Both the position numbers and the translations under genes were made by a program. Positions 9,686-19,241 of a stretch of DNA of 64,000 nt are shown here, piece by piece. Under the pieces are notes generated by a model. The model did no database searches. It saw only the letters and a program-made list of their open reading frames with translations, and was not told where the DNA came from. The stretch is taken from positions 1-64,000 of the forward strand of contig VGES01000009.1 in NCBI GenBank assembly GCA_016869765.1, read 5' to 3'. The stretch's first letter is position 1, and each line of letters opens with the position of its first letter. The stretch is from Alphaproteobacteria bacterium (lineage in GTDB: Bacteria; Pseudomonadota; Alphaproteobacteria; SHVP01).

Positions 9686-10843
9686 ATGGGCCAAGCTTCC
9701 CCACACCCGATGTATGCCACCCCGAACCACGACGAGGGCGCGCGCGAGGACTTCGTGCGCGAGATGATGATCCACGTAACGCGCGACCTGATGCCGGGCA
9801 AGCGCACGCTCTACGAAAACGTCGTCAAGCCGCGCTTCGTGAAGCAACACGGCCGGGTGCCACAGGACCGACATGAGATTCGTCGCGCCATGGAACAGGA
9901 GTGGTTCAACCAGGCGTGGGGCTCGTTGCGGCGACTGACGCAGGAGATGATGTACGATTCGATCGGACCATCGGTCGAGCGCCAGCTTCCCGATCTGATC
10001 GCCCGCGCCAAGAGGGTCACGGCGAAGAACGGTCGCAACCACGCCGGCAGCCTCACCCTCGATCCGGCACTCGCGATTCCGCGCTATCACACCGAAGTCC
10101 ACATCCACTGCAAGCCGGGAGGATATCACTCCGAGGTCTGCGCCGACGACGTGCTCGCCGGTGCCGAATACGACCGCAGCTACAACCTGTTCGCCATGGG
10201 CGCCTCGGGTCCGCTCAACGATGATATGGGGCGCTCCGTCGGCCGGTTCGCGCAACGACGCTTTCCCGACTTGCGGCCCAAGCGAATCCTGGAGATGGGC
10301 TGCACGGTCGGCCATTCGACGCTGCCCTATTGCGACCTCTACCCCGAGGCTGACGTCTATGCCATCGACGTGGCGGCGCCATGTCTGCGCTATGCCCATG
10401 CGCGTGCCGAGGGGATGGGCTATGCCGTGCACTGGTCGCAGCAGAACGCCGAGCGGACCGATTTCCCTGACGGGCACTTCGACCTGATCGTCTCGCACAT
10501 CCTGTTCCACGAAACCTCGAACGCGGCGTTGCGCACGATCATCGGCGAGTGCCATCGGCTGCTGTCGCCGGGCGGCGTCATGGTGCATTTCGATGCACCG
10601 CAATACGAGGATATGCCCGATCCCTACGACCACACCCTGGGCGACTGGTCGACGCACTACAACAACGAGCCGTTCTGGGGGACGCTGCATGACCAGAGCC
10701 TGCCGACGATCATGCGACAGGCGGGCTTCGCGCCGAGTGCCGCTTTCAATGCCATGGCGCCTTCGGTGTTCATCGAGGAGAACCCTGGGCACCGGGCCGG
10801 CACACGGTTGCGCCAGTATTCGGTGTTTGGCGCCACCAAATAG
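9686..10843 (+). CDS. SAM-dependent class I methyltransferase (paralogue A)
   Basis: 385 residues. An N-terminal helical region of about 190 residues precedes a Rossmann methyltransferase core. Motif I is ILEMGCTVGHST, the acidic residue ending strand 2 is in VYAIDVAAPCLRYAHARA, and FPDGHFDLIVSH is the post-motif. The ATG at 9686 has GGAG six bases upstream and aligns with the start of the paralogue on the minus strand (21195-22358), which is about half identical over the first 97 residues. Upstream in-frame starts at 9554 and 9659 add residues unlike the paralogue. The substrate is unknown. The gene stands alone, 49 nt after tgt. Confidence 0.85.
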   Translation: MGQASPHPMYATPNHDEGAREDFVREMMIHVTRDLMPGKRTLYENVVKPRFVKQHGRVPQDRHEIRRAMEQEWFNQAWGSLRRLTQEMMYDSIGPSVERQLPDLIARAKRVTAKNGRNHAGSLTLDPALAIPRYHTEVHIHCKPGGYHSEVCADDVLAGAEYDRSYNLFAMGASGPLNDDMGRSVGRFAQRRFPDLRPKRILEMGCTVGHSTLPYCDLYPEADVYAIDVAAPCLRYAHARAEGMGYAVHWSQQNAERTDFPDGHFDLIVSHILFHETSNAALRTIIGECHRLLSPGGVMVHFDAPQYEDMPDPYDHTLGDWSTHYNNEPFWGTLHDQSLPTIMRQAGFAPSAAFNAMAPSVFIEENPGHRAGTRLRQYSVFGATK

Positions 10844-10932
10844 CGGCGGTTGTGATCGTCGTCACGGGGCAGGGCTTTCGCGTCCGTACCGGGCGTGCCA
10901 AAGTCGTCGCCGTTCGTTAACTGCGTCACATC

Positions 10933-11202
10933 ATGTCGCCTGGTCTCATTGCCATCGTCGTGCTCGTGATCCTCGCGGGGATCGGGCTTTACATGCTCTA
11001 CCGCCCGCGTAGCGGCTCGGCCTCGGCGGGGGTTCTCGTTGATCGCAGCGACGATGAGGACGTGACAAGCGTCGATTCGCGTATCCAGGAGCTCGACGCC
11101 CAAAAGGCCCGCGGCGAAATCACCGAAGACGAGCACCGCGCGCGCGTGGCCGAATTGGTCGGAGACAAGCGCAAGTTCCGCTGGCGCCGGCGCGACCGCT
11201 GA
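10933..11202 (+). CDS. Small single-pass membrane protein with a SHOCT-like tail
   Basis: 89 residues. A single hydrophobic helix (about 4-25) is followed by an acidic linker (DRSDDEDV) and a charged helical tail. The motif RIQELDAQKARGEITEDEHRARV resembles short C-terminal oligomerisation (SHOCT-like) helices. The Arg/Lys-rich end (KFRWRRRDR) should be cytoplasmic. The function is not recognised. It follows the methyltransferase gene after 89 nt in which I see no other feature. Confidence 0.65.
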   Translation: MSPGLIAIVVLVILAGIGLYMLYRPRSGSASAGVLVDRSDDEDVTSVDSRIQELDAQKARGEITEDEHRARVAELVGDKRKFRWRRRDR

Positions 11203-11305
11203 GCCGCTCCGACCTGCGAACTTGGTTCGCGGCTATGCAAATTTGCCGCGACGAAGACTCCGCCAAGCATTTTAGGCTGCGCCCGGGGTACTTCAGGGGG
11301 AATCC

Positions 11306-12196
11306 ATGCGTCCGTTGGCGATCTGGCTACTGTGCCTGGCCGTGGGGTGCACGAGTCGTACCGACAACATCTATGAGATCGACGCCGCCGCGACGCGGGT
11401 GATCGAAAACAACGGGGGCTTGGTGATTCGTTCGCCCGACGGGCGTCACGAAATCATCAATGTCGGGGGTAGCAGATACAACGCGCTCTATGATGCCGCC
11501 AAGGCGTGCGCCGCCGAGTCCAAGCCGGCCGGCGCTGAGGCGGCGTGCGGGGCGTCGCGCAACGCCATCATCGCCGAGTGGATTCGAATTTCGGACGACA
11601 TGTGCCGCCGCCACCTGGCCGACGTCCAGTCGACCTCGGCGGTAGTCAATGTCGGCCTCAGCGGGATTACGACGCTCGGCTCGGCGTTGGCGACCGTCGT
11701 CGGCTCGGGCGCTACGCCGGCGGCACTTTCTGCGACCGCCGCCATCACCAACTCGCTTCGTTCGACCGTCAACGAGGAGGTGTACATGCGCTCAATCGTG
11801 CCGCAGCTGACGGATCGAACCCGCACGGATCGCGCTGGCCTCGGCAACCAGATTCGCGAAAAAATGGGGCGCGACACGGCCTACTACAGCATCGATATCG
11901 CGGTGATCGATCTGGCCGAGTACCATGCGTCGTGCTCGTTTGCGCGTGGCCTGGAGAAGGTCTCTAAGGCGCTGCAGCAACCGTCGAAAGAGACCCTTCA
12001 GGCGCGCCTCGAAGCGGTGCAGTCCTTCATCGAGCGATCGACACAAGAGATTTCGGGGCTCGAGACCAAGAGCGCCCAAGCGCCGGAAGCCGAACGCAGG
12101 GCGTTGACCAGCGAAGTTGCAAAACGGCGGGGCGAGATCGAAGCCCTCATCCAGGAGCGGACGAACCTGAGACTCCTCATCGGTCGGGCGAACTAG
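11306..12196 (+). CDS. Predicted lipoprotein with a C-terminal coiled coil
   Basis: 296 residues. The short hydrophobic leader ends in AVGC, making Cys15 a likely lipidated residue, with Thr and Ser following. A central Ala/Gly/Thr-rich hydrophobic stretch (about 112-150) could be a membrane-associated helix. The last 70 residues are a heptad-rich coiled coil. AGGGGGA lies just upstream of the ATG at 11306. No family is recognised; it may be an envelope structural protein. Its 3' end overlaps the convergent cupin gene by 20 nt. Confidence 0.7.
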   Translation: MRPLAIWLLCLAVGCTSRTDNIYEIDAAATRVIENNGGLVIRSPDGRHEIINVGGSRYNALYDAAKACAAESKPAGAEAACGASRNAIIAEWIRISDDMCRRHLADVQSTSAVVNVGLSGITTLGSALATVVGSGATPAALSATAAITNSLRSTVNEEVYMRSIVPQLTDRTRTDRAGLGNQIREKMGRDTAYYSIDIAVIDLAEYHASCSFARGLEKVSKALQQPSKETLQARLEAVQSFIERSTQEISGLETKSAQAPEAERRALTSEVAKRRGEIEALIQERTNLRLLIGRAN

Positions 12197-12596
12197 GGCC
12201 GGGCGCCCAGTGCCCTGGAACGGAGATCGCTTCTTCCGCGCCCGGCCATGGCGGAAACGTCGCGATCACGATTTCCAGCGGCTCACCGCCTTCGGCCCGG
12301 AACTGAAAGTGCGCGCCGAGCGGAATGTCGACCGCCACGCCGGGCCGTAGTTCGGTCACCGTGTCGGTCCCCTCCAAGGAGCGCCACAGTTGCCCGGCGC
12401 CCGAGGTGACGAACCAAACCTCCTCGACGGTGTGGTGGCGGATGGCCTTGGACACTTGGCCCGGCGCCAATCGACAATGAACGAGGCTGGCTTGCCTCCT
12501 GGTCGGTCCGGGTAAGCGCCGGATCTCGGACCCGTCGGGGGCCAGCACGTCCGGTCGTGCGGGCAGCTGCAGCGTGACGAACGGCGAGCGCGGCAT
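12177..12596 (-). CDS. Small cupin-fold protein
   Basis: 139 residues from the ATG at 12596; a TTG two codons upstream is less likely. A single cupin barrel is visible: IRHHTVEEVWFVTSGAGQLW is cupin motif 1 with two His and a Glu as metal ligands, and GVAVDIPLGAHFQFRA is motif 2 with its His. Such proteins act as sugar or oxyanion binders or small enzymes; no substrate can be assigned. It is divergent from the KefB-like gene and convergent with the lipoprotein gene. Confidence 0.8.
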   Translation of the reverse strand: MPRSPFVTLQLPARPDVLAPDGSEIRRLPGPTRRQASLVHCRLAPGQVSKAIRHHTVEEVWFVTSGAGQLWRSLEGTDTVTELRPGVAVDIPLGAHFQFRAEGGEPLEIVIATFPPWPGAEEAISVPGHWAPGPSSPDR

Positions 12597-12670
12597 CAGC
12601 AATCACCCTTGCAGGGTTGATGGACGCCCGCGAAGATGGCGGACGCCCGCGTTCCTGTCGAGGTTCCGCC

Positions 12671-14452
12671 GTGTTGTTTCTGCAAAATGCCGCCGTGTTC
12701 CTCGGCGCCGCCGTGGTCGCCGTCGCGCTGTCGCGCTGGATCGGCCTCGGATCGGTGCTCGGCTATCTCGTCGCCGGGATGGTCATCGGGCCGGCGATAT
12801 TCGGGGTCGTCGGTCGGGTCGACGACATCCTGCACGTCGCGGAACTCGGCATCGTATTGCTGCTGTTCTTGATCGGGCTCGAGCTGCAACCCCGGCGTCT
12901 GTGGTCCCTGCGCCGTCTGGTGTTCGGGGCAGGCGCCGCCCAAACGCTTGGGACGGCGGTCTTGATCGGCGTGATCGCCCTCGCCTTCGGCCTATCCTGG
13001 CCGACCGCGGTCGCAGTCGGGTTGATCCTCGCCATGTCGTCGACCGCCTTCGCGCTGCAGGTGATGGCGGAACGAAACGAGCTGGCGACCCGATTCGGCC
13101 GCCTCGCGTTCGCCATCCTTCTGTTTCAGGATCTCGCCGCGATCCCGATGCTGGCGATCATGCCGCTCGTCGGTGGCCCCGGCGTCACCATCGTTGGCGA
13201 AGACCGGCTGTTCGAGATCGTCCTGGTGGGCGGCACGGTGCTCGGCCTGATCTTCGGCGGGCCGCTGATCTTGCGGACGATCCTCAAAGTCGTCGCGGCC
13301 ACGCGCCTGCGCGAGGTGTTCACCGCGATGGCGCTCCTGACGGTCGCAGGCTCGGCACTTCTGGTCGAAATGATCGGCCTGTCGATGGCGCTCGGCGCCT
13401 TCCTCGCCGGCGTGCTCCTTGCCGATTCCGAATTCCGCCACCAGCTCGAAGCCGACATCGAACCGTTCAAGGGCCTCCTGCTCGGATTGTTCTTCATCGC
13501 GGTCGGGATGTCGCTCAATCTGCCGCTGTTGATCGCGCAACCGATTGCGGTAGCCGGTGCCACGTTGGGCCTTCTCCTGGTCAAAGGCGCGGTGCTCTAC
13601 ATCGTCGGCCGCGTTAGCGGCCTCAACAACGAGGCGGCCTCGCGTTTGGCGACGGCATTGCCCCAGGGCGGCGAGTTCGCCTTCGTGCTCTTTGCGGTGG
13701 CTTTTGGCGCCAACCTGCTCGACAACACCACCGCCGATTTTCTCGTGCTCGTGGTGACGATCTCGATGGCTGTGACGCCGTTCCTCGTCAAAGGACGCGA
13801 TTGGATCGCGCCGCGGGTCAAGAGCACGTTGCATTCCGCAGACCACGAAGCGCTGCCGGACGATGAAAACCAGGTAATCATTGCCGGGTTCGGTCGCTTC
13901 GGCCAGATCGTGGGGCGCGTGCTGCGGGCGCGGAAGATTCCCTTCACCGCGCTCGACTCGAGCTCGCATCGCATCGACTTCGTGCGCGCCTTCGGCAACA
14001 AGGTCTACTACGGCGACGTGACGCGGATCGAGCTGCTGCGTGCCGCGAAGGTCGACAAGGCGGTCGCGTTCGTGATCGCGGTCGATGACGACCAGGCGAC
14101 GCTCAAGGTGGCGGAACTGCTCAAGCGTGAGTTTCCCAGGGTCAAGGTGTATGCCCGGGCCCATGATCGGACCCACGCCCACCGGCTGATGGACCTCAAG
14201 GTCGACGTCATCCGGCGCGAGACGTTTCTTTCGGCGCTCGACATCGCAGGCGAGGTCCTGAAAGGCATCGGCCTGCCCGACCATGAAGCTGACGACACGG
14301 TGGAGCGATTCCGCGGTCTCGACGAAACTCGCCTCCGGGTCCAGCACGACTTCTATACCGACCAGGAGAAGTCGGTTGCCTATGCCCGCAAGGAAGAAGA
14401 GGAGCTCGAGCAGTTGTTCAACGAGGATGCCGCTGACAAGCCGACGAGTTAG
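12671..14452 (+). CDS. KefB/KefC-type monovalent cation:proton antiporter
   Basis: About 593 residues from GTG 12671, which has GAGG seven bases upstream and puts the first transmembrane helix at the N-terminus as in KefB; an ATG at 12620 would add 17 residues. The CPA2 exchanger domain has about 12 helices (residues 5-380), including GLELQPRRLWSLRR, SMALGAFLAGVLLA and GLLLGLFFIAVGMSLN. It is followed by a cytosolic TrkA-N/RCK domain with the nucleotide motif GFGRFGQ. E. coli KefB and KefC are glutathione-adduct-gated K+ efflux systems; gating here is inferred. No KefF/KefG ancillary gene is adjacent. Confidence 0.92.
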   Translation: MLFLQNAAVFLGAAVVAVALSRWIGLGSVLGYLVAGMVIGPAIFGVVGRVDDILHVAELGIVLLLFLIGLELQPRRLWSLRRLVFGAGAAQTLGTAVLIGVIALAFGLSWPTAVAVGLILAMSSTAFALQVMAERNELATRFGRLAFAILLFQDLAAIPMLAIMPLVGGPGVTIVGEDRLFEIVLVGGTVLGLIFGGPLILRTILKVVAATRLREVFTAMALLTVAGSALLVEMIGLSMALGAFLAGVLLADSEFRHQLEADIEPFKGLLLGLFFIAVGMSLNLPLLIAQPIAVAGATLGLLLVKGAVLYIVGRVSGLNNEAASRLATALPQGGEFAFVLFAVAFGANLLDNTTADFLVLVVTISMAVTPFLVKGRDWIAPRVKSTLHSADHEALPDDENQVIIAGFGRFGQIVGRVLRARKIPFTALDSSSHRIDFVRAFGNKVYYGDVTRIELLRAAKVDKAVAFVIAVDDDQATLKVAELLKREFPRVKVYARAHDRTHAHRLMDLKVDVIRRETFLSALDIAGEVLKGIGLPDHEADDTVERFRGLDETRLRVQHDFYTDQEKSVAYARKEEEELEQLFNEDAADKPTS

Positions 14453-14463
14453 GGGAGGGAGCT

Positions 14464-15855
14464 ATGCCCGCATTCGATGATCGTTACGGCGTTCCGACCG
14501 TGGCCGCCAATGCCGCGGCGGTCGCCCATCTCGATGCTGCAATCGACGAGTTCCTACGCTTCGGTGTCAAGGGCGGCGATCATCTCGGAGCGGCGCTGAC
14601 CGCCGATGCCGACATGGTGCTCGCGCATTTCCTCAAGGCGTATTTCATGCGCCTCGGCAACGACCCGGCGCTGTTTCTCATCGGGCGCGACGCGATGTAT
14701 CGCGGGCAACACCTGATGCTGCAGGGCGGTGGAGGCAGTCGTGAACGTCACCACGCGGCCGCCGCGCGTGCTTGGTATTCCGGCAATTGGTCCGAGGCCG
14801 TGCACCATTGGCAGGCTGCCGTTACCGAGAATCCGCGTGACATCCTGGCACTCTGGGTTTCGCAGCTCGTGTTGTTCTTCCAGGGCGAAGACAAGGTGAT
14901 GTGCGCGGACACGGCGCGGGTCCAGCCCCACTGGAAGGAGTGGGAACCCGGTGCCGATTACGTTCAGGCGATGCATGCCTTCGCGCTCGAGGAGACCAAC
15001 GACTTTGCGCGTGCCGAAGCGCTCGGGCGCAAAGCGGTCGAGCGCAATCCCTTGGGCGTGTGGGGCGTCCACGCGGTGGCCCACGTGCTCGAGGCGAACA
15101 GCCGACTCAAGGAGGGGGTCGCGTGGCTCAAGGGGCTCGAGCCCCATTGGTCGCCGTGCGGCAACTTTGCCTATCATATGTGGTGGCATCGCGCGCTCTA
15201 CCACGTCGAACTCGAGGAGTACCCGACGGTCCTCGATCTTTACGACCGGGGCGTGCGGCCCGTGCCCTCGATGGACTACATGGATATTTCGAACGCAGCG
15301 GCGTTGCTGTGGCGGCTCAAATCGCGTGGCGTCGACGTCGGTCGGCGGTTCGACGAGTTGAGCGAGAAGTGTGTGATCAAGAAAGACGACCACCTGCTGC
15401 CATTCTCGCAGGCCCACTTCGCGCTCACGCTGGCGTCGACCGGCCGGCGCGAGGCGCTCGCCTCGATGGTCGAGTCCTGTCGCATCGTGGCCCAAGGGAC
15501 CTCGAGCGTGGCGCGGGCCACCAAGGCCGCGGTACTGCCGGTCGCCGAAGCGGTGGCCAAGCAGGTGGCGGGTGATTTCGCGGGTGCCGTGGCGACGCTG
15601 ATGCCGGTGCGGGCGGCGATGGTCCGAATCGGGGGTAGCCACGCCCAACGCGACGTGTTCGCCCAGTGGTTGATCGACTGCGCCTTCCGGGCCGGGGACT
15701 TCAAAACCGCGCGAGCCTTGCTCTCCGAGCGCACCGCGGCCCACCCGGGAAGCCCGTCGGCCTGGAAGCGTCTGGCCGAGGCGGCGCGCGCCTTGGGAGA
15801 CAGCAAGGCCGCGGGGGAGGCCGAGGCCAAGGCCCGCCAACTGCTTGCGGCTTAG
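14464..15855 (+). CDS. TTC38-like tetratricopeptide repeat protein
   Basis: 463 residues made of helical repeats without a signal peptide. The pattern matches the TTC38 (StaR-like) family: an N-terminal segment with AHFLKAYFMRLGNDP, then His/Trp-rich repeats such as WGVHAVAHVLEANSR and HMWWHRALYHVELEEY. The biochemical role of the family is not established. The gene starts 11 nt after the antiporter with GGGAGGGAG upstream of the ATG, so the two are probably co-transcribed. Confidence 0.82.
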   Translation: MPAFDDRYGVPTVAANAAAVAHLDAAIDEFLRFGVKGGDHLGAALTADADMVLAHFLKAYFMRLGNDPALFLIGRDAMYRGQHLMLQGGGGSRERHHAAAARAWYSGNWSEAVHHWQAAVTENPRDILALWVSQLVLFFQGEDKVMCADTARVQPHWKEWEPGADYVQAMHAFALEETNDFARAEALGRKAVERNPLGVWGVHAVAHVLEANSRLKEGVAWLKGLEPHWSPCGNFAYHMWWHRALYHVELEEYPTVLDLYDRGVRPVPSMDYMDISNAAALLWRLKSRGVDVGRRFDELSEKCVIKKDDHLLPFSQAHFALTLASTGRREALASMVESCRIVAQGTSSVARATKAAVLPVAEAVAKQVAGDFAGAVATLMPVRAAMVRIGGSHAQRDVFAQWLIDCAFRAGDFKTARALLSERTAAHPGSPSAWKRLAEAARALGDSKAAGEAEAKARQLLAA

Positions 15856-15980
15856 CCGGCCAGGACCGCAAGTCAAGGCAAATACCCGTCTGCAAGCCGG
15901 GGACTCCCTTGCATCTCGCCCCAGGTTTCCCTATCTAGCCAGCCGAGTTCGGGGAGAGACCATTCCATAGGAGATCGACC

Positions 15981-17141
15981 ATGCGCGGCCCCGCCATTCG
16001 TGCGCTTGCGCTGTTCGCAGCCCTGACGGCCTCGGCCGTCACGGCGAGCGCCCAGGATTTCAGGGGGTTGTGGCTCGGCACCAACTATCCCGCAGTGACC
16101 GTGTCGGCCGAAGAGCCGGTGACGATCGAGCTGAACGTCAATACCAAGGGCCTGCCGCCGCAGCGGATCGACCTGCGCCTGGCCGAGCAGCCCCAGGGCT
16201 GGCGCGGCACGATCCTGGGCGACGGTCGCCCCATCTCGGCCGTGTTCGTCGGCCCTGACGGCAACGCCAAGATCAACTTGCGGATCGAGCCGCCGGCCAA
16301 CCCGGGACCAGGCACGTACCAGTTCGTCGTCGCGGCCACGGGGCAGGGGTCCTCGACGTCGCTAGCGATCTCCCTGTCGGTCGGCGAGACCTTGCCGCCG
16401 CGCCTGTCGCTCAAGCCCGAACTTCCGGCGCTCAAGGGGTCGGCGCAGACCAGCTTCAAGTTCCGCGTCTCGGTCAAGAACGAGAGCGGCAGAAACGCCC
16501 TCGTGGCACTTGCCGCCGAAGGCCCGCAGGGCTTCCGCACCTCGGTCACCGAGGCGTTTGGCGCTCGTGAACTGACGACGCTGCCGATCGAAGCCGGCGG
16601 GTCGAAGGACGTTCAGGTCGAAGTCGAACCGCCGCGCAACACGGCGACTGGCACGTACCCGGTCGTGCTGCGCGCCCAGTTCGAAGGCGTTCAGGCGCGC
16701 TCGGACATGTCGATCGAAGTGACGGGTCGAGGCGAGCTCTCGCTCTCCGGTCCCGATGCCAGGCTTTCGGCACGCGCCGTCGCCGGCGAAGAGACCCCGA
16801 TCGAACTCACCGTCAAGAATCGCGGCAACGCGCCGCTGCGCAACGTGCGTGTCTCGGCTTCGCCGCCCTCGGGCTGGAAGGTGACGTTCAATCCCGACAC
16901 GTTCCCCGAGATGGGCGCCGATCAGGAACGCCAAGTGACGGCGCTTTTGACGCCCTCGACGCGCGCGATCAACGGTGATTATCGTGTGACCTTCAACGCC
17001 AACGCCGACAACGCGTTGTCCTCGGCCGAGTTCCGGGTCACGGTCAACACCTCGACGAGTTGGGGCATCGTCGCCATCCTGGTGATTGCGTTGGCCGTGG
17101 GCGTGCTCGGGCTCGCGGTGTTCCGTTTCGGACGGCGATGA
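15981..17141 (+). CDS. Membrane-anchored NEW3-domain protein, partner of an ABC exporter
   Basis: 386 residues. A Sec signal peptide ends near ASAQD (residue 25). Two or three Ig-like NEW3-type beta domains follow, e.g. [22 protein letters not shown] near residue 275. One C-terminal transmembrane helix (about 355-380) and a short basic tail complete it. The bulk should face the periplasm, anchored at its C-terminus. Its stop overlaps the start of the ABC ATPase gene (ATGA), and the permease follows. This three-gene order suggests the protein is an extracytoplasmic partner of the transporter; its ligand is unknown. Confidence 0.85.
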   Translation: MRGPAIRALALFAALTASAVTASAQDFRGLWLGTNYPAVTVSAEEPVTIELNVNTKGLPPQRIDLRLAEQPQGWRGTILGDGRPISAVFVGPDGNAKINLRIEPPANPGPGTYQFVVAATGQGSSTSLAISLSVGETLPPRLSLKPELPALKGSAQTSFKFRVSVKNESGRNALVALAAEGPQGFRTSVTEAFGARELTTLPIEAGGSKDVQVEVEPPRNTATGTYPVVLRAQFEGVQARSDMSIEVTGRGELSLSGPDARLSARAVAGEETPIELTVKNRGNAPLRNVRVSASPPSGWKVTFNPDTFPEMGADQERQVTALLTPSTRAINGDYRVTFNANADNALSSAEFRVTVNTSTSWGIVAILVIALAVGVLGLAVFRFGRR

Positions 17142-18076
17142 GCGATACAGCCGTCATCGAAGCCGAGGCGCTGACCAAGCGCTACGGCCGCTTTACGGCG
17201 GTCGATCGCCTCGACCTGGCGATTCGGCAGGGCGAAGTGTTCGGCCTGCTCGGCCCGAACGGGTCCGGCAAGACGACCACGATCCTGATGCTGCTCGGCC
17301 TCACCGAAGTGACCGAAGGCAAGGTCCGTGTCGTGGGGCTCGATCCGACGCACGATCCGCTCGAGGTCAAGCGCCGCGTCGCGTACATGCCCGATACCGT
17401 AGGGTTCTACGACGGGCTTTCCGGGCGGGAGAACCTGCGCTACACGGCGCGCCTCGCCGGGATCGAGCGCGATCAGGTCGAAGCGCGTATCACCGAGGCG
17501 TTGACGCGCCTCAATCTGGCCGACGTCGGCGACAAGCGCGTCGGAGCCTATTCGCGCGGCATGCGCCAGCGTCTCGGGCTCGCCGAGGTCCTGATGAAGC
17601 GCCCGGACGTGGCCATCCTCGATGAACCGACCGCGGGCCTGGACCCGCAGTCGACTCACGCTTTGCTCGACATCATCCTCGGCCTCAAGCACGACGGCAT
17701 CACGGTGGTGTTGTCCTCGCATTTGCTCAATCAGGTGCAGCGTATTTGCGATCGCGTCGGCCTGTTCAACAAAGGCCGTCTCGCACTCGAAGGCACGATT
17801 CCTGAACTGGTGCAGCGTGTGCTCGGCTCGAGTGTGCGCCTTGTCGTCGAGGCGCATGGCGGTCAGGTCGCTGAAGCGCTCACCCGGCTGCCCAACACGA
17901 GAATCGAGATGCTGGCGCCGAACCGCTGGCGCCTGACCGCCGATCGTGACTATCGCGAACAGGTTTCGACCGCGATCCAACGGGTTGGCGGCCAGATCCT
18001 GGCACTCGGCATCGAAGAGCCGAGCCTGGACGAGGTCTACACGCGCTATTTCGAGGGGGAACGACGTGCGGCGTAA
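17138..18076 (+). CDS. ABC transporter ATP-binding protein (NosF-type)
   Basis: 312 residues. Walker A is [11 protein letters not shown] near residue 43, the signature is [11 protein letters not shown], Walker B is [13 protein letters not shown] and the switch His is in SSHLLNQ. The YSRGMRQ signature resembles NosF/CcmA-type exporter ATPases. A C-terminal regulatory segment ends in [12 protein letters not shown]. It is coupled to the NEW3-domain gene upstream by a 4-nt overlap and to the permease downstream by an 11-nt overlap. Confidence 0.93.
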   Translation: MSDTAVIEAEALTKRYGRFTAVDRLDLAIRQGEVFGLLGPNGSGKTTTILMLLGLTEVTEGKVRVVGLDPTHDPLEVKRRVAYMPDTVGFYDGLSGRENLRYTARLAGIERDQVEARITEALTRLNLADVGDKRVGAYSRGMRQRLGLAEVLMKRPDVAILDEPTAGLDPQSTHALLDIILGLKHDGITVVLSSHLLNQVQRICDRVGLFNKGRLALEGTIPELVQRVLGSSVRLVVEAHGGQVAEALTRLPNTRIEMLAPNRWRLTADRDYREQVSTAIQRVGGQILALGIEEPSLDEVYTRYFEGERRAA

Positions 18077-19022
18077 GGGCTCCCCGTGGACGGGCATGGC
18101 GACGGTCCTCACCAAGGAGACCATCGACCACATCACGAGCGCGCGCATGATCGTGCTCGAGTTGCTGATCGTGATCACCGCGATCGGGGCGGTGTTCGCG
18201 GCGATCGGCGTGATGCGCACGGTGACGACCGAGGATCCGTTCCTGTTCCTGCGGCTCTTGACGGTGGCGCGCGAACCGTTCCCGTCGTTCGTCTCGTTCC
18301 TCGGTTTCGTCGTGCCGATCGTGGCGATCGCGCTCGGCTTCGACGCGATCAACGCCGAGTACTCGCGCCGCACGCTGTCGCGCATCCTGTCGCAGCCGAT
18401 CTATCGCGACGCTCTCCTGGTCGGAAAGTTCCTGGCCGCTCTCCTGACGCTGTCCCTCACCTTCGTCGCCCTATGGCTGCTGATTACCGGCCTCGGGCTG
18501 ATCACCTTGGGCGTGCCGCCGAGCGGCGAAGAGGTCGGTCGCGGCCTGATGTTCCTCTTGGCCACCATCGGCTACGCCGGAGTCTGGTTGGCGATCGCCA
18601 TGATGTTCTCGGCCCTGTTCCGGGCGCCAGCGACCTCGGCGATGGCTTCGCTCGCGCTATGGCTGCTGTTCGCCGTGTTCTGGTCGATCGTCGCCGGCCT
18701 GATCAGTCAGATCGGTGCGACGCCCGAGGACCTCGTGTTTGGGCCGACGCAGCAGCAGGTCGAACTGGAGCAGTGGGTGACGCGCCTGTCGCCCAACACG
18801 CTCTATGGCGAGGTGACTCTCGCGATGCTGAACCCGGCGACCCGCGCCTTCACCATGCCGACCGACGCGGCGGTGTTCGATCGCATCGTCTTGGGCCAGC
18901 CGCTGCCCTTCGACCAAAGCGTGTTGCTGGTGTGGCCGCAGTTCACCGGGCTGTTGGCCGGCGTCCTCATCCTGTTCACGGTGGTCTATCTCCTGTTCCA
19001 GCGTCAGGAAATCCGCGCCTGA
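18066..19022 (+). CDS. ABC-2 permease (NosY-type)
   Basis: 318 residues from GTG 18066, preceded by GGGGGA five bases upstream; an ATG at 18096 is the alternative. About six hydrophobic helices are visible, the first near residues 28-50, then pairs around 75-100 and 120-200 and one at the C-terminus. The cytoplasmic [30 protein letters not shown] segment is the coupling-helix region of NosY-like permeases. With the preceding ATPase it forms a complete exporter. Nothing in the neighbourhood points to nitrous oxide reduction, so it should not be called nosY. Confidence 0.88.
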   Translation: MRRKGSPWTGMATVLTKETIDHITSARMIVLELLIVITAIGAVFAAIGVMRTVTTEDPFLFLRLLTVAREPFPSFVSFLGFVVPIVAIALGFDAINAEYSRRTLSRILSQPIYRDALLVGKFLAALLTLSLTFVALWLLITGLGLITLGVPPSGEEVGRGLMFLLATIGYAGVWLAIAMMFSALFRAPATSAMASLALWLLFAVFWSIVAGLISQIGATPEDLVFGPTQQQVELEQWVTRLSPNTLYGEVTLAMLNPATRAFTMPTDAAVFDRIVLGQPLPFDQSVLLVWPQFTGLLAGVLILFTVVYLLFQRQEIRA

Positions 19023-19118
19023 GGTCGGTGGCCGGGCCCTTGCCCGGGACGCCGCGCTTTGGCAGAGTCGCCGCCCAATCACGAGGTCAACACCGCACAC
19101 CATCCGGGTCTTCATAAC

Positions 19119-19217
19119 CCTCCGCGCGACTGGCGAAATCAGGTGGAACCGACCACCGGGGAGCGCGGATCAGGACCTCGCCGATCGCCTGGGCACCGTC
19201 TGACTGACTGCCCGGGC
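19119..19217 (+). promoter_or_regulatory. ZTP (pfl) riboswitch with an alternative hairpin
   Basis: The aptamer consensus of pfl RNAs is visible. P1 CCGCGC (19122-19127) pairs with GCGCGG (19163-19168). CGACTGGCG follows P1. P2 GGTGG (19142-19146) pairs with CCACC (19153-19157), followed by GGGGAGCG. The conserved 3' element CGCCTGGGCA ends at 19195. That element (19187-19195) can instead pair over nine positions, with one G-U wobble, with TGCCCGGGC at 19209-19217, so aptamer P3 and the downstream hairpin are mutually exclusive. The glyA Shine-Dalgarno GAGGAGG (19229-19235) follows. ZTP riboswitches sense ZMP/ZTP, which signals shortage of 10-formyl-THF. Only a short T tract follows, so a translational switch is as possible as termination. 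Confidence 0.88.
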
Positions 19218-19241
19218 GTTTGCGTCTAGAGGAGGAAACCC

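Noticed and set aside
19029-19050. Terminator after the NosY-type permease (CCGGGC-CCTT-GCCCGG)
   Set aside because: A 6-bp stem without any T run; too weak to call.
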